Assembly: GCF_900106925.1 (NCBI RefSeq)
Contig: NZ_FNNZ01000033.1
Span: 1 to 33,277, forward strand
Direction of reading: 5' to 3'
Length of the DNA stretch: 33,277 bases
Source of the DNA: Thiocapsa roseopersicina
GTDB lineage: Bacteria; Pseudomonadota; Gammaproteobacteria; Chromatiales; Chromatiaceae
Part shown: positions 32,467 to 33,277 of the stretch, piece after piece
Position numbering within the stretch: position 1 is the stretch's first letter
Layout of the letters: the number at the start of each line of letters is the position of its first letter
Notes under the pieces: generated by a model
What the model was told of the DNA's origin: nothing
Databases searched by the model: none
What the model saw: the letters and a program-made list of their open reading frames with translations, nothing else
Program-made: the position numbers and the translations under genes

Positions 32467-32925
32467 TCAGTGCCGCCCCGGGTCCAGTTTGGAGTGGCGA
32501 TTGGACCAGTAGATGTAGCTCTCGAGCGCCTTCATGGCTTCGCCGTCCGGGTCGATCTTCTCGCCCTCGTTCGGCTTCTCGATGCACCAGTTGATCATGT
32601 CCCTCAAGGTCGCGAATTCCGCCATCTGCTCCTGATATTTCGGGAATTCATGGGGATGGGTATCGGACGTGTAGGGATGGCACATCGCACAGGCCATTCC
32701 GGTATTGGAGAGATTCACCCCCAGCCGCTCTTCCGTCGCTGGATCGCCGTGGAAGAGCAGGTCGCCTACGGTGACCTGGTCCATGAAGACCTCGTGAAAC
32801 GCCTCCAACTGGTCTCTGGTGTGCGGCTCCTTGTGGGCGAAGGCCCGTTCCATATCGGCGGACAGGATAGAGAGTGCCGCCATGCCCGCAGCCGCGAGCA
32901 CGCTCAGCGGTTTGATGTCTGCCAT
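32467..32925 (-). CDS. Monoheme cytochrome c of SoxA/TsdA-like type heading the cbb3 operon
   Basis: 152 aa from the ATG at 32925, with AGGAGG seven bases upstream. Residues 1-30 form a signal peptide with probable cleavage after AFA. One heme c site CAMCH (79-83) follows TGMA. The later part (FATLRDMINWCIEKP, then EEGEK-like acidic text and EAMKALESYIYWSN) resembles the C-terminal part of SoxA/TsdA cytochrome domains, with a free cysteine in INWCIEKP. Being periplasmic and directly upstream of ccoN, it could be the oxidase's electron donor or connect it to sulfur-compound oxidation. No other sox gene is in the window, so the substrate link is inference. Confidence 0.75.
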   Translation of the reverse strand: MADIKPLSVLAAAGMAALSILSADMERAFAHKEPHTRDQLEAFHEVFMDQVTVGDLLFHGDPATEERLGVNLSNTGMACAMCHPYTSDTHPHEFPKYQEQMAEFATLRDMINWCIEKPNEGEKIDPDGEAMKALESYIYWSNRHSKLDPGRH

Positions 32926-32960
32926 GGTCTTTCCTCCTGCAATGCGGTGCTCGTCGATTT

Positions 32961-33164
32961 TCAGATACGATCGGCCACGCGCGGACTCAGCACCTGGTTA
33001 CGGTTGTCCCCGGTTCCGGAGTCGAACGGCTCGGTGGCCAACACCTGCTCGCGCCACATCCGATAGTCGTTCTCCACGAGGCCCGACTCGGGCATCGCGA
33101 GGACGCTCCAACCGACGCCGTCGAAATGGTCGCCCGGATCCGCCCGCACCATGGGTTGGGTCAA
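32961..33164 (-). CDS. Unknown 67-aa ORF ahead of the cytochrome gene
   Basis: The frame begins at TTG 33164 (GGAAGGGG eight bases upstream) or at an ATG four codons later. An in-frame TGA lies close upstream. The text (DHFDGVGWSVLAMPESGLVE, then DYRMWREQVLATEPFDSG) looks protein-like and matches no family I know. It could be a small soluble protein or the end of a gene cut by a frameshift near the window edge. It lies 35 bases before the cytochrome gene on the same strand. Confidence 0.4.
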   Translation of the reverse strand: MTQPMVRADPGDHFDGVGWSVLAMPESGLVENDYRMWREQVLATEPFDSGTGDNRNQVLSPRVADRI

Positions 33165-33200
33165 GACGGGGACCCCTTCCGGTGAGTGCGGTCAGCGATT

Positions 33201-33219
33201 TTGATGGTTTCGCGATCAA
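33201..33219. promoter_or_regulatory. Inverted repeat TTGAT-N9-ATCAA upstream of the oxidase operon
   Basis: TTGAT at 33201-33205 and ATCAA at 33215-33219 are perfect arms 37 bases before the possible start of the first ORF. The arms are those of an FNR box, but the spacer is 9 rather than 4 bases, so FNR binding is not supported. An operator for another regulator is possible. Confidence 0.25.
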
Positions 33220-33277
33220 GTTGCGTGATAGGGGTCGGCGAAGCGCTCCCCCGGTCTCGCGCGGCCGGGGTGTGGGC

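Noticed and set aside
33201-33219. FNR box
   Set aside because: The arms fit, but the spacer is 9 bases rather than 4, so it is kept only as an undefined inverted repeat.
1-33277. CRISPR array, tRNA or rRNA genes
   Set aside because: No regularly spaced direct repeats and no tRNA- or rRNA-like segments were seen on either strand.

Overview
The window looks like a chromosomal segment of a high-GC, nitrogen-fixing gammaproteobacterium, most probably a purple sulfur bacterium of the Chromatiaceae (Thiocapsa/Allochromatium type). That placement is inferred from gene content: a NifL-NifA pair divergent from a complete rnfABCDGEH cluster, an LPS core/O-antigen cluster, and a cbb3-type oxidase operon led by a cytochrome resembling the SoxA/TsdA group. 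No rRNA, tRNA or marker gene is present to prove it.

Layout. (1) 1-5540 is a worn accessory strip. It holds a frameshifted small ORF, a broken MazF-type toxin locus, an OLD-like ABC-ATPase plus TOPRIM-like gene pair bracketed by two imperfect palindromic direct repeats, a 5'-truncated and frameshifted PD-(D/E)XK gene, an intact IS1595-type element with perfect terminal repeats and an 8-bp target duplication, and short terminal-inverted-repeat elements of about 90 bp. (2) 5534-14985 is the nitrogen-fixation regulatory and electron-supply block: nifLA on the minus strand and rnfA-B-C-D-G-E-H on the plus strand. The shared intergenic region carries two perfect TGT-N10-ACA NifA sites 43 bp apart and sigma-54 type -24/-12 boxes facing each way. 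(3) 15124-24761 holds a Nudix hydrolase, then cell-surface polysaccharide genes: four GT4-type glycosyltransferases, a heptosyltransferase-like GT9, an O-antigen ligase and an asparagine synthetase. (4) 24762-33164 is a minus-strand cytochrome oxidase operon. In transcription order it has an unknown 67-aa ORF, a monoheme cytochrome c, ccoN, a ccoO-ccoP fusion with three heme sites, ccoS, an 89-aa one-helix protein, two tiny one-helix ORFs (31 and 40 aa), a TauE/SafE-type membrane protein, a CcoI/CtpA-type copper ATPase and a SCO-like protein.

How it fits together. NifL senses redox, oxygen and nitrogen state and restrains NifA. NifA with sigma-54 would switch on rnf, whose membrane complex makes low-potential reductant for nitrogenase, and possibly nifLA itself. 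The cbb3 oxidase and its copper-delivery genes would handle micro-oxic respiration. Overlapping stop/start codons (GTGA or ATGA) tie together rnfD-rnfG, waaL-GT9-GT4, ccoN-ccoOP and ccoI-sco, suggesting translational coupling. The most unusual items are the ATPase/TOPRIM pair separated by one in-frame TGA, the shared NifA control region, the roughly 90-bp elements sitting at gene 3' ends, and the tiny membrane ORFs in the oxidase operon.
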